Shown: positions 52,623 through 60,869, counted from the first letter of the stretch. The stretch is DNA of 64,000 nt from CALGKJ01 sp049322695 (GCA_049322695.1 JBMORW010000040.1:1-64000), one strand, 5' to 3'. Notes: generated from the letters alone by a model not told the origin. Program-made: numbers and translations.

Positions 52623-52646
52623 GTTATGAATACTTGTACAATACTC

Positions 52647-53468
52647 CTACAGCTTCTGACAGCCTTCACAGTAATATATGCTGCCTCCCATGTAGGCTTC
52701 TTTTTTTATTATGGTGCCGCATTTGGGACAAGGAGTGTCTACTGTGTCTTTACACAGCACTGTTTTATAGCCTCCGGGATTACCAAACAGGTCCTTTTCC
52801 GTATCTCTCCCGCCTTTTATTGTCATTTGCTTCAATACTGATTTAACTGAATCATACATGGTGGATATTTCTTTCTCGGACAGGCTTGGCATCTTGCGCT
52901 TCGGATGTATTCCCGCATTCCAAAGTATATCCTGCAGCACTCCGTTGCCTAAACCCGGTATCCTCTGCTCTGTAGCAAGAAATGCCTTGGCAGAAAGTTT
53001 TGAGGACTTTTCATCAAACAGGCTGTCAAAATAAGCTTTGTCAAAGTCTTCTGATAGTGCAGAAGGCTTGTCCTTATTTTCCTCATAGTATGGTATCGAA
53101 AAATCTCTTCCTTCCTTAAAGCAGTACAGACAGCCCCACATCTGTATGGTAGCGCTTAATGCAGTGCCATCGGTAAATTCCAGCAGAAGCTGATGCTTGG
53201 CAGGGAGCTTTTGTCCAGCCACATGATATCTCAAAGGTGTACTTATATGCAGAATCATATTTTCTGCCTTTATTTCCACATGGTCTCCTACAGTGGATGC
53301 ACCTTGTATTGTCTTGCCTGCCAGCAAATTGTCATAATTATCCGGATCTCCCGAATACCAGGCAAACTTATGGGGAGACTGGTTTGCAGTAGCTTTCTTT
53401 ATTGTTTTTCCTACAAGGGTTTCATTTATTTGCTTTGTTAGCACATAGGATTCCGGCAGCTCGATCAT
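52647..53468 (-). CDS. Fpg/Nei-like protein lacking the N-terminal Pro
   Basis: The 273-residue protein has the Fpg/Nei fold: 'MIELPESYVLTKQINETLVG', 'FLATEQRIPGLGNGVLQDILWNAGIHPKR' (helix-two-turn-helix) and a C4 zinc finger 'CPKCGTIIKKEAYMGGSIYYC' plus 'CQKL'. Active Fpg and Nei have Pro at position 2, which forms the Schiff base with damaged DNA; here it is Ile. The finger Arg of typical Fpg (GR.T) is also missing. It may bind damage without cutting, or use Lys. The Clostridial variants I recall share the M-[IL]-E-[LI]-P start. The terminator is shared with the HAAS gene. Confidence 0.85.
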   Translation of the reverse strand: MIELPESYVLTKQINETLVGKTIKKATANQSPHKFAWYSGDPDNYDNLLAGKTIQGASTVGDHVEIKAENMILHISTPLRYHVAGQKLPAKHQLLLEFTDGTALSATIQMWGCLYCFKEGRDFSIPYYEENKDKPSALSEDFDKAYFDSLFDEKSSKLSAKAFLATEQRIPGLGNGVLQDILWNAGIHPKRKMPSLSEKEISTMYDSVKSVLKQMTIKGGRDTEKDLFGNPGGYKTVLCKDTVDTPCPKCGTIIKKEAYMGGSIYYCEGCQKL

Positions 53469-53631
53469 TCTTTACCCATGCCCCGCATTTCATAAAGACA
53501 TTCTGATCTGACTGAAATGCATTGGCTCGGTCCCTCCTTTACAGATTTATTCAAAATTCTCTTACCTTTAACCTTCTCTTCTATCTTTTCTATTTTACAC
53601 TAAAATAGAAAAAAATCCCATAAAAAATTTG

Positions 53632-53660
53632 TTGACACGAGAGTCCCTCATTAATATAAT
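53632..53660 (+). promoter_or_regulatory. Promoter of the ABC-2/ArsR operon
   Basis: TTGACA (53632-53637), 17-base spacer, TATAAT (53655-53660): consensus on both boxes. Confidence 0.85.
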
Positions 53661-53681
53661 CTTACTACCTTAAGGCATGGT

Positions 53682-53707
53682 ATTAATTGATTAGCTAATT
53701 GGTTAAT
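53682..53707 (+). promoter_or_regulatory. Inverted repeat downstream of the promoter
   Basis: ATTAATTGATTAGCTAATTGGTTAAT reads nearly the same on both strands (centre TAGCTA), about 20 bases after the -10. It is a candidate operator for the ArsR-type regulator that ends this operon. Confidence 0.5.
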
Positions 53708-53731
53708 TTGTATTTTGAGAGGGGTTTTTCT

Positions 53732-54544
53732 ATGGATTTAAAAACACTCAATGCAACTTTTAAAAGAAATTTCACAATCCAGCTCAGAGCGTATCCCAAG
53801 CATTTCTTCATAGGAAATCTGCTAACAGGGCTGTATACTGCCATTTCGGCCTACTTCATATACAGCTTGTTCTTTAGGGGAAACATAAAAAGCTCATTTT
53901 CACAATATGCAGGCACCAATGATTATATGAGCTTTGTTATTGTGGGTACTGCTGTGTATCTGTTTGTGGTAAGGACTAACCTGAATGTGAGCAGAAGCCT
54001 TATTACAGAGCTGCGGGAGGGCACATTGGAAAGTGTTATGATTGCTCCGTTTAAAAGAGTGCAGTACTTTCTCGGGAACATGCTGCAGCAAGTCATAACT
54101 ACCAGCTGTGAAATAATGATAATGGTAGTTTTGAGTATTCCCTTCGGCCTGAGCTTTCCCGGCTTCAACCTGCTTTCATTTATAGTATCGTTTACTGCAG
54201 GCTTGTATTCCTTCTTTTCAATTTCTATGCTCCTTGCCTGTGTAATGCTGTATACCAGGGACACCTATATTTCACAGAATACTTTGTTTGCCATTATGTT
54301 TCTGCTATGTGGAATAACTTTTCCTCACCAGTATCTGCCGGAGTGGGTGCAGTTTATTGCGAGGCTTATTCCTGTAACTGATGCAGTAACTCTCATAAGG
54401 AGCTCAGTGCTGCTGGGAAAGGGTGTGGGAGAGCAGCTGGAAAGTCTGGTATATTTGCTTTCAATAAGTACACTGTATTCGACAGTAGGCTTTAAGCTTA
54501 TGAAAAGGGTTGAAATGGCTGCTTTAGAGAAAATACATGGATAG
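53732..54544 (+). CDS. ABC-2 type permease
   Basis: The 270-residue protein has six membrane segments and the closing pattern 'HQYLPEWVQFIARLIPVTDA' common to ABC-2 drug exporters (DrrB-like). ATG 53732 is 7 bases after GAGAGGGG; the TTG 53699 frame is rejected. It precedes an ATPase and a second permease, with gaps of 11 and 4 bases, forming a heterodimeric exporter. The first half is similar in type to the ABC operon at 7.6-10.2 kb but not closely related in sequence. Confidence 0.88.
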   Translation: MDLKTLNATFKRNFTIQLRAYPKHFFIGNLLTGLYTAISAYFIYSLFFRGNIKSSFSQYAGTNDYMSFVIVGTAVYLFVVRTNLNVSRSLITELREGTLESVMIAPFKRVQYFLGNMLQQVITTSCEIMIMVVLSIPFGLSFPGFNLLSFIVSFTAGLYSFFSISMLLACVMLYTRDTYISQNTLFAIMFLLCGITFPHQYLPEWVQFIARLIPVTDAVTLIRSSVLLGKGVGEQLESLVYLLSISTLYSTVGFKLMKRVEMAALEKIHG

Positions 54545-54555
54545 GAGTGGAATAT

Positions 54556-55533
54556 ATGATAATAGTAGAAAATCTGAAAAAAACTTACGAGACGAAAATA
54601 AAGAAGGGGTTTTTAAGAACGGAGAAAACCTATATAGAAGCTGTTAAACGCCTCGACATGGAAATAGAAAGAGGTAAGATAATAGGTCTTCTGGGTATAA
54701 ACGGCGCCGGAAAGACAACAAGCATCAAAATGCTGTCCACACTGCTTTTACCTACCTCAGGCAGTATTTCTGTTGATGGAACAGATGCAGTCAGAAATCC
54801 CATGGAGGTAAAACGGAAGGTCAATATGGTTGCAGGCGGAGAAAGGATGATATATTGGAGGCTCACGGGGAGAGAAAACCTTTGGTATTTCGGACAGCTG
54901 TACGGAATAGAGGATAAGGTGCTGAATGAGCGCATAGATTATCTGTTGAAGCTGGTAGGAATAGAGGAAAAGCAGAGCATTCCCGTAGAGAACTATTCAA
55001 AGGGAATGAAGCAGAGACTGCAGATAGCTAGAGGACTCATAAACAATCCTGACTATATATTTATGGATGAGCCTACGCTGGGCTTGGATTCAGTAATTTC
55101 CAGAGAGCTAAGGGCACATGTTAAGAGTATAGCAGCCAAGGAAGGAAAGGGCATACTGCTTACCTCGCACTACATGGCTGAAATAGAGGAGCTTTGTGAT
55201 TATGTGTATATATTGAATAATGGTGAGGTACTGGCCCAGGGAACCCCGAAAGAGCTGGCACAGTATGGCATAAGCAAAAAGGTACTGTATCTCAATATAG
55301 ATAAGGCAAGACTAGAGGATGTGCATATAATAAGCAGGGCCTGCAGAGAAATAGACCACAGTGTTGTAGTGGAGCAGGATAATCAGGAGGGAACCTTCAT
55401 AATAACTTCCACACAGGATATAAAATGTGCAGTATCAACAGCATGTATTAATCACAGGCTTATAATAAACAGTCTGTATGAGGAAGAGCCCAAGCTTGAG
55501 GATGCAATAATAAAGCTGTCAAAGGGGGCATAG
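54556..55533 (+). CDS. ABC-2 exporter ATP-binding protein
   Basis: The 325-residue ATPase has Walker A 'GINGAGKTT', a signature region 'VENYSKGMKQRLQIARGL', Walker B 'YIFMDEPTLGLD' and the switch His in 'LTSHYMAE'. The Gly-to-Lys change in the signature (YSKGM) is found in related exporters. A C-terminal ~80-residue domain follows, as in daunorubicin-type ATPases. ATG 54556 is used because AGGAGTGG lies 6-8 bases upstream; GTG 54547 overlaps that site. It drives the two permeases on either side. Confidence 0.92.
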   Translation: MIIVENLKKTYETKIKKGFLRTEKTYIEAVKRLDMEIERGKIIGLLGINGAGKTTSIKMLSTLLLPTSGSISVDGTDAVRNPMEVKRKVNMVAGGERMIYWRLTGRENLWYFGQLYGIEDKVLNERIDYLLKLVGIEEKQSIPVENYSKGMKQRLQIARGLINNPDYIFMDEPTLGLDSVISRELRAHVKSIAAKEGKGILLTSHYMAEIEELCDYVYILNNGEVLAQGTPKELAQYGISKKVLYLNIDKARLEDVHIISRACREIDHSVVVEQDNQEGTFIITSTQDIKCAVSTACINHRLIINSLYEEEPKLEDAIIKLSKGA

Positions 55534-55537
55534 CCGG

Positions 55538-56347
55538 ATGAATGTGTTTTTCAAGTCTGTAAAGGCTGAGATGATAAAACAGCATAAGAACTATTTCCAC
55601 AGCAAGATGATATATGTATCATTGTTTGTCTGGCCGCTTATAGGATTTGTATCAGCATACTACAGCTTTAAGCCCTTTAATATTGAGGGTACTCCAATTC
55701 CCTATATCAATGAGGAAAACCTGATAATATTTATACTGCTGGGATATATATGCATGAGCTTCTTCAGGTCACTGGTGCAGTCGGCATGGCGCTTTTCCTT
55801 TGAGAGGCAGTCAGGCACTCTGGAGCTCATTTATCTGACACCCGTCAGCAGATTAAGTGTCGTATTGGGCAACGCTGTATCCTCAGTGTTTGAGAGTGTG
55901 TGGGTTATGGTTGTGTTTGCAGGCGGAATATTTCTGCTTAAATATAAATACTTTTATATCAATGTACCTGCGGCATTAATCTCTACAATGCTTATGATGC
56001 TAATGGCAGTTTGCTGGGGAATGCTTTTGAATTCTTTGTTTCTGTTTTCCAGGGACACAGGCTTTTTGTTTACCATATTAGAGGAGCCAATGGAAATCTT
56101 TGCAGGGGTTAAAGTTCCTACAGTGGTTTTCCCTCTATGGGCGAAGCTAATAAGCCTTATTTTTCCCCTTACCTATGCCATAGAAGCCATGAGGAGAGTG
56201 TTTTTGAACGGTGAAAGCCTATATGCTATAAGGGGCTTTATGGGAATCAGTGTTTTGATAGTCATATTGATGCTGATTATAACAAATATCTGTCTGAAGC
56301 TGGGTGAGGATCACGCCAAGAAAACAGGCAATATGGCACTGTTCTAG
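55538..56347 (+). CDS. ABC-2 type permease (second subunit)
   Basis: This 269-residue protein has six membrane segments. 'WRFSFERQSGTLELIYLTPVSRL' carries the conserved E-x-G-T-L-E-x-x-x-x-T-P loop of ABC-2 permeases, which its partner has as 'ELREGTLESVMIAPF'. It begins 4 bases after the ATPase stop. With the first permease it should form the exporter channel. The ArsR-type gene starts 37 bases after its stop. Confidence 0.88.
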   Translation: MNVFFKSVKAEMIKQHKNYFHSKMIYVSLFVWPLIGFVSAYYSFKPFNIEGTPIPYINEENLIIFILLGYICMSFFRSLVQSAWRFSFERQSGTLELIYLTPVSRLSVVLGNAVSSVFESVWVMVVFAGGIFLLKYKYFYINVPAALISTMLMMLMAVCWGMLLNSLFLFSRDTGFLFTILEEPMEIFAGVKVPTVVFPLWAKLISLIFPLTYAIEAMRRVFLNGESLYAIRGFMGISVLIVILMLIITNICLKLGEDHAKKTGNMALF

Positions 56348-56384
56348 ATATGGTATAATAGAGAAAAACAGAACTGGTGATATT

Positions 56385-57350
56385 ATGATAGTTTATTCTG
56401 GAAGCGAAAAAGAATGGAATATTGAGTTTATATATTCGCCTCTTTTTGAGCTGCTGTGCAGCCTGCATGTGCTTATAAAGCCTGAGCACCATCTGGAAAG
56501 GCTTGAATGGGCAGAGGAAATGAGGAAAAACATTCCTCCAAAGCTCTATTCCTCCATAGCAGAGCTGTGGAAAAAAACCTATGAATGGTGTCCTTTAATG
56601 GACCTGTGTAATATTCATGAGGAATGTGATGATTTCAATGTTATGGCTGCCATTAATTTCATCGGGGATCTGCCCCTGGAAAGTCTGAAATATGTGTTTT
56701 CCAAATACAGTGAGAATACAGGCTGGGTTGATAAGCAGCTGCAGTTTGATATGACAGCTCTTCTGAAGGAGTATTATTTATGCTGCTATGAGAGGGAATC
56801 CAGGTTTGTTGAGCCGCTGTTGGTCAGATGTCTCAAGAAGGAGTCGGAGCATTGCAGAAGCATTGGCATTCTTAACTATGTCAGAAAGCTTCACAGCAGG
56901 ATTGAAGTAACTGAAGAAGCCTTTCTGTTTCACAAATACAAGCTGTACACCATACCTTTTGATAATCTCAAAAGGATAATAGTAAGGATAAGCTCCTTTA
57001 TTGATCCGCATCTTTTAATGGACTATGGGGACGGAATGGTACAGTTTACTATCAGGGTGCATCTTGGCATGATGGCTGAGAATGTTCCCAGGGATCTGCT
57101 GAAGGTAGTGAAGGCGCTGTCCGATGAGACAAGACTTAAAATGCTTCGTATAATGTACAGAGGAAAAGCCACTACCCAAAGCCTGGCGCAGGATCTGAAG
57201 CTTACTGAGGCATGCATATCAAAGCATCTAAAGCTGTTGTATGATGCAGATATACTATATAAGGAAAGAAGCGGAAGCTTTATATACTATTTTATAAATA
57301 CTTCCATGATAGATAGAATACCGTTGGGGATATATGAGTATATAAGCTGA
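56385..57350 (+). CDS. ArsR-type HTH regulator with large N-terminal region
   Basis: The 321-residue protein has a winged helix at its C-terminal end (~230-321: 'VKALSDETRLKMLRIMYRG', 'TTQSLAQDLKLTEACISKHLKLLYDADIL', 'KERSGSFIYYFI'), the ArsR/SmtB pattern. The ~225 residues before it resemble the DUF5937-like ligand or dimer domain of such regulators. It lacks the ArsR metal box ELCVCDL. ATG 56385 is favoured over a start inside the preceding gene. A TATAAT at 56354 may give it extra transcription. It is likely to control the exporter operon that precedes it. Confidence 0.85.
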   Translation: MIVYSGSEKEWNIEFIYSPLFELLCSLHVLIKPEHHLERLEWAEEMRKNIPPKLYSSIAELWKKTYEWCPLMDLCNIHEECDDFNVMAAINFIGDLPLESLKYVFSKYSENTGWVDKQLQFDMTALLKEYYLCCYERESRFVEPLLVRCLKKESEHCRSIGILNYVRKLHSRIEVTEEAFLFHKYKLYTIPFDNLKRIIVRISSFIDPHLLMDYGDGMVQFTIRVHLGMMAENVPRDLLKVVKALSDETRLKMLRIMYRGKATTQSLAQDLKLTEACISKHLKLLYDADILYKERSGSFIYYFINTSMIDRIPLGIYEYIS

Positions 57351-57374
57351 AAGGGGTGGTATTCCACCCCTTTT
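57350..57374. terminator. Bidirectional terminator
   Basis: AAAGGGGTGG pairs with CCACCCCTTT around TATT, between the ArsR-type gene and the convergent LuxR gene. Confidence 0.88.
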
Positions 57375-57379
57375 GCTTC

Positions 57380-58042
57380 TCACTGCTTTTGACTTAATAT
57401 CTGCCTTGCTTTCTCCATATAGTACTTGCGGAAGCTGCTTCTATCACTTAATTGCAGCTTTTGGTAAATATTTTGTATGTGTTTTTTTACTGTCGCCTCA
57501 GATATATAAAGCTGTGAGGCTATTTCTTTATTTGTAATGTCCTCCAGGAGCTTTGCTGCGATATGACATTCTCTGGCAGTGAGCTCGAAGTCTTTAAACA
57601 CTTTCTCTGAGACAACCGGGCTCATCAGCATTGTTCTGCTGTCAATCTCAACGTAGTCTTTTATATCATCAGCTGACTTTGCATTAGTAGAATATATCAG
57701 ATTTGTCACCAGATACAGAAGAGCTCCGTATAGTAAAGGCAGAAACTGAGAAGAAAAATCTGCAAGCTCCAGCTCTTTCATATCAGGTACGGATATAAAG
57801 GAAAGTATAGACATTAAGGTGGTTAAAAAGCCTGCAAAGAGCATATTCCATTTCATCCCTGTAATTATGTCATCCCTGGAGCTTTTTCTGCTGTACTGAG
57901 ATACCGATAGAAGCACTGTGCCCAGTATTACCAGTAAAAAGGGCTTGGACTTTATTATTAAGTTCCATTTAAAATCAAGCAGCAGTCCCATTACTGCAAA
58001 ATAGCACAATATAGCTAGCAGCTTCATAAGTCTGTTTTTCAT
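57380..58042 (-). CDS. Membrane protein with LuxR-type HTH
   Basis: The 220-residue protein has four to five membrane segments in its first 120 residues and a LuxR/FixJ helix-turn-helix at the end (~150-215: 'FELTARECHIAAKLLEDITNKEIASQLYISEATVKKHIQNIYQKLQLSDRSSF', shown as separate motif parts 'ELTARE', 'NKEIAS', 'SEATVKKHIQNIYQKL'). Such anchored LuxR regulators respond at the membrane, so DNA binding would need the gene to come to the membrane. It is 9 bases after a MotA/ExbB-like gene, so the two are one unit. Confidence 0.85.
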   Translation of the reverse strand: MKNRLMKLLAILCYFAVMGLLLDFKWNLIIKSKPFLLVILGTVLLSVSQYSRKSSRDDIITGMKWNMLFAGFLTTLMSILSFISVPDMKELELADFSSQFLPLLYGALLYLVTNLIYSTNAKSADDIKDYVEIDSRTMLMSPVVSEKVFKDFELTARECHIAAKLLEDITNKEIASQLYISEATVKKHIQNIYQKLQLSDRSSFRKYYMEKARQILSQKQ

Positions 58043-58051
58043 ATGAACTCC

Positions 58052-58492
58052 TTATTCCAGAGTATGTATTATTGCGCTTGCTTTGGCTTGAACAGGCAGT
58101 AATATAAGGATGAATAAAACTGAGTAGAACATTGTCAACAGGGCTACAGCAAGGTTTGGACCAAGCATTGAAATATCGGCCAGCTTTGTAAGTATCCCTA
58201 CTATGCCTATGAGAGCACCTAATGTACCCGAAGCAATCAGAAGTCGTATCATGAGCTTAACAGCTTCAACTGTTTTTTTCAATTCTATTATTGTATAGGT
58301 ATTTTCCTTTTGTCCCATCAGCTTAAGGCCTCTTAAAAAGTCAGGAAGAAGACCGGATGCCAACAGCATTGTAAAGCTGAAGGACAGAGAAATAATTATG
58401 CTTAAAGGATCCACAAATGTTCCCACTCTTGTGTATATGCTTGTTGAGAAGAACAGGAATGCCAGAAAGGCTATTATACCTGCGAAATACAT
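58052..58492 (-). CDS. MotA/TolQ/ExbB-like membrane protein
   Basis: The 146-residue protein has four membrane segments. 'ASGTLGALIGIVGILTKLADI' followed by 'LGPNLAVALLTMFYSVLFILILLPVQAKA' resembles the last two helices of MotA/ExbB/TolQ proton channels ('G.IGAVLG..., LG..IA.AF..TFYG.. LP.A.K'). The N-terminal 'DPLSIIISLSFSFTMLLAS' fits the MotA start. It is shorter than true MotA (~250 residues) because the cytoplasmic loop is short. No MotB/ExbD is nearby. It precedes the LuxR-type gene. Whether it conducts ions is unknown. Confidence 0.65.
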   Translation of the reverse strand: MYFAGIIAFLAFLFFSTSIYTRVGTFVDPLSIIISLSFSFTMLLASGLLPDFLRGLKLMGQKENTYTIIELKKTVEAVKLMIRLLIASGTLGALIGIVGILTKLADISMLGPNLAVALLTMFYSVLFILILLPVQAKASAIIHTLE

Positions 58493-58695
58493 ATTATTAC
58501 CTCCTGAAAATTATTCTAAAGTACTGCCATACCTAAAGCATATATCATGCATGTCCAAAAATCCATACCACCGGGGGGAGTAATTTGGTAGTATATGCTG
58601 AAAAATAGGAAAATAGTGTAAAGAGTGTCATTAAAACACCCGATATAGAGAACAAGGGTAAAAAATGCAGAAATGCAGCTTTAGGAGGGTGTAAA

Positions 58696-58863
58696 ATGGT
58701 TGAGAATACATATGTTTATATAACCTCAATGGATATGTTTGGGATTGTGGAGGCAGTGGAGGAGACCGAAGCATTGGTATTCTGTGTTACTGCGCCATCA
58801 AGGCTCATAAAGGTTCCCATAGAAGACCTTTTAAGTTTGGAAGAGGCAGTACCCGCTCAATAG
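58696..58863 (+). CDS. Small 55-residue protein, unknown
   Basis: The gene starts at ATG 58696, seven bases after a strong TTAGGAGGG site, and ends at TAG 58861. It encodes a soluble, acidic protein (MVENTYVYITSMDMFG... LSLEEAVPAQ) with no signal or membrane segment. It has a full ribosome site, a sensible codon pattern and a terminator right behind it, so I think it is real. I recognise no family. Confidence 0.65.
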   Translation: MVENTYVYITSMDMFGIVEAVEETEALVFCVTAPSRLIKVPIEDLLSLEEAVPAQ

Positions 58864-58886
58864 CTTGAAATAGCGATAAGTCGGAC

Positions 58887-58932
58887 AAAACAAAGCTTTA
58901 CTGATGTATAAACACTGGAGCTTTGTTTTTTT
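58887..58932 (+). terminator. Terminator of the small gene
   Basis: AACAAAGCT pairs with AGCTTTGTT around 21 bases, followed by TTTTTTT. Confidence 0.78.
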
Positions 58933-58943
58933 CATTTTTGGTA

Positions 58944-58989
58944 TTGACAGAAATATAACAAAGCTATATAATAAACTTAACGAACGTTA
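58944..58989 (+). promoter_or_regulatory. Promoter and TetR operator
   Basis: TTGACA (58944-58949), 17-base spacer, TATAAT (58967-58972); TAACGAACGTTA (58978-58989, arms TAACG/CGTTA) covers the start of transcription. This is the expected layout for an autorepressed TetR gene. Confidence 0.75.
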
Positions 58990-59003
58990 GATAGGATGAT
59001 ATT

Positions 59004-59594
59004 ATGAAAGACATTGGTATGAGAGAGAGGATAATGAGCAAGGCTGTTGAGTTGTTTAGCCTGAGGGGATATCACGGCACCTCTGTCCGTGACATAGCCA
59101 GAGAGGCTGAGTGTTCCCTTCCGATGCTGTATTACTATTTCAATAACAAGAATGATCTATACGAAGAGATTGTATATAGTGAGTTTTTACGGATTAACGA
59201 AAGCCTTAAAGCTGAGCTGCCGACAGATAAGCATATTAAGGACATATACTTGGAGTATATTCTACAGAGAAAGAGGCTTACTGAATATGAGAAGGCCGTT
59301 TACAAGATGGCCCTTAAGGCGTGGATGTGCATAGAGGGAAATGAGGCCATACAATTAAAGCTAAAAAAATGGGAGGAATCTCGAATAGAATATACCAGAA
59401 AACTGCTGAGCAGGCATTGGGGGCATAATATTGAAAACGATACGCTGATAAACGTTTTTGTAGGAATGCTTGAAAACATGATTAATAAAATAGTACTTAT
59501 GGATATGGATCTGGCAGAGGAGGATATTAAAAAAGAAATATATTGCATATTTAATATGGCTCAAAGAACTATAGAAAACAATAATAAACAGTAA
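59004..59594 (+). CDS. TetR family regulator
   Basis: The 196-residue protein has the TetR helix-turn-helix in residues ~10-55 ('VELFSLRGYHGTSVRDIAREAECSLPMLYYYFNNKNDLYEEI'), shown here as motif parts 'GTSVRDIAREAEC' and 'LPMLYYYFNNKNDLY'. The rest is helical and should bind a ligand. It has its own near-consensus promoter with a palindrome over the start. It is followed 19 bases later by an OsmC gene, so both may be under its control. Confidence 0.92.
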   Translation: MKDIGMRERIMSKAVELFSLRGYHGTSVRDIAREAECSLPMLYYYFNNKNDLYEEIVYSEFLRINESLKAELPTDKHIKDIYLEYILQRKRLTEYEKAVYKMALKAWMCIEGNEAIQLKLKKWEESRIEYTRKLLSRHWGHNIENDTLINVFVGMLENMINKIVLMDMDLAEEDIKKEIYCIFNMAQRTIENNNKQ

Positions 59595-59613
59595 TTTAAT
59601 AGGAGGTCCGGCG

Positions 59614-60051
59614 ATGAATAATAATCTGCTTGATGCAACTGTAAATCTTATCAATGATAAAGTGAAATTTCAGGGCACTGCAAAGGAAAACCCATCAATA
59701 ACAATAGACTATGTACCGCCGCTGGGAGATGGTGAAGGCTATACGTCTTTAGAACTGCTGCTGTTGAGTCTGGCAAGCTGCAGCGGGACAGCCGTACTAT
59801 CAATACTTAGAAAAATGAAAAAGAATATTTCAGGCTTCAGAGTGAAAGCTCAGGGGGCAAGAAGGGAAGAACACCCTACAATACTTACGAATATAAAGCT
59901 GGAGTTTTCTATTGAGTCTAATGATGCTGATGAAGAAAGTGTGCAAAAAGCCATAGCCATGTCTGAAGCATCCTATTGTCCGGTATGGGCAATGTTGAAG
60001 AATAGTACCGAGATAACAGCAGAATACAGAATAATAGATAACAGCAAATAA
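59614..60051 (+). CDS. OsmC family protein
   Basis: The 145-residue protein has the OsmC/Ohr fold and both catalytic Cys: 'LLLSLASCSGTAVLSIL' (near residue 52) and 'SEASYCPVWAMLKN' (near 115). OsmC/Ohr proteins reduce organic hydroperoxides with a thiol. The spacing fits the YhfA-like OsmC subgroup. The ATG follows AGGAGGT. It is co-transcribed with the TetR gene, which might sense peroxide or its product. Confidence 0.92.
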   Translation: MNNNLLDATVNLINDKVKFQGTAKENPSITIDYVPPLGDGEGYTSLELLLLSLASCSGTAVLSILRKMKKNISGFRVKAQGARREEHPTILTNIKLEFSIESNDADEESVQKAIAMSEASYCPVWAMLKNSTEITAEYRIIDNSK

Positions 60052-60094
60052 ATCGTATATATAGCCGAAATTGATATAAAAAGCTATAATTAAG

Positions 60095-60120
60095 ATACAC
60101 CATCAGGGTGTATTTTTTTT
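60095..60120 (+). terminator. Terminator of the OsmC gene
   Basis: ATACACC pairs with GGTGTAT around ATCAG, followed by TTTTTTTT. It lies just before the next gene's ribosome site. Confidence 0.85.
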
Positions 60121-60132
60121 GGAGGTATTAAT

Positions 60133-60801
60133 ATGAGTATTAATAGAAGCAGATTTATCATTTCTTACAGCTGCGGTAAGGACAGCACTTTAGCTCTGTA
60201 TAGAATGCTTAAGGAAGGCTGTACACCGGCTGCACTGTTGATAACAGTTAATAAGGAAACTAAAAAATCATTTTCCCATGAAGTGCCTGCAGAGCTTTTA
60301 GATAAGGTCTCTGAATCCTTGGAAATACCTTTGATGATAGTTGACTGCGAGGGTAAGGATTATCTTATGGCATTTGAGAAGGCACTGATTAGGGCAAAGG
60401 AAGCAGGGGCTGAGGTATGTGTATTTGGGGATATAGACCTAATGGAGCATAGGGTATGGTGTACTGCAAGATGTGATGCTGCCGGTATTAAGGCTGAGTT
60501 TCCTTTATGGGAGGAAGACAGGGAAAGCATCGCCGCGGAGTTCGTTGATGCTGGATTTAAAGCGATAATTAAAAGTGTACAGCCTGATAAGCTTTCCGGA
60601 TGTTTTTTGGGAAAGACCCTTAGCAGAGAGGTAATAGAAGAAATAAAGGCTGCTGGTGCAGATGCATGTGGCGAAAATGGGGAGTACCATACTTTTGTCT
60701 ATGACGGACCTATATTTAAAAAGCCTGTTGAGTTTTCGGCAGGTGAAAGATTAACAAGCGGAAGCTATGAATGCTTGAATATATCTATTAAAAATAGTTG
60801 A
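60133..60801 (+). CDS. Dph6-like ATP pyrophosphatase
   Basis: The 222-residue protein has the PP-loop 'FIISYSCGKDSTLALYRML' (SGGKDS with Gly changed to Cys), 'VCVFGDIDLMEHRVWCTARCDAAGIKAEFPLW' and 'GENGEYHTFVYDGPIF', as in diphthine-ammonia ligase relatives and B12/arginine-type ATP-binding proteins. Bacterial copies have no known substrate; the eukaryotic enzyme makes diphthamide, which bacteria lack. The ATG follows GGAGGT. The terminator upstream suggests separate transcription from the OsmC gene. Confidence 0.88.
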   Translation: MSINRSRFIISYSCGKDSTLALYRMLKEGCTPAALLITVNKETKKSFSHEVPAELLDKVSESLEIPLMIVDCEGKDYLMAFEKALIRAKEAGAEVCVFGDIDLMEHRVWCTARCDAAGIKAEFPLWEEDRESIAAEFVDAGFKAIIKSVQPDKLSGCFLGKTLSREVIEEIKAAGADACGENGEYHTFVYDGPIFKKPVEFSAGERLTSGSYECLNISIKNS

Positions 60802-60820
60802 CTCAGTCAACTATTTTTTT
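60791..60820 (+). terminator. Terminator of the Dph6 gene, overlaps the MarR promoter
   Basis: AAAATAGTTGAC and GTCAACTATTTT are 12-base inverted arms around TCA, followed by a T run. It includes the last codons and stop of the Dph6 gene. The same DNA holds the -35 of the following gene. Confidence 0.85.
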
Positions 60821-60826
60821 TATAAT
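60798..60826 (+). promoter_or_regulatory. Promoter of the MarR-GNAT gene
   Basis: TTGACT (60798-60803), 17-base spacer, TATAAT (60821-60826). The -35 lies within the terminator palindrome, which a MarR dimer could also bind. Confidence 0.78.
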
Positions 60827-60869
60827 AGTGATATACAAATCTCAATATGGTGTGAGGTGTTTGCATAAC

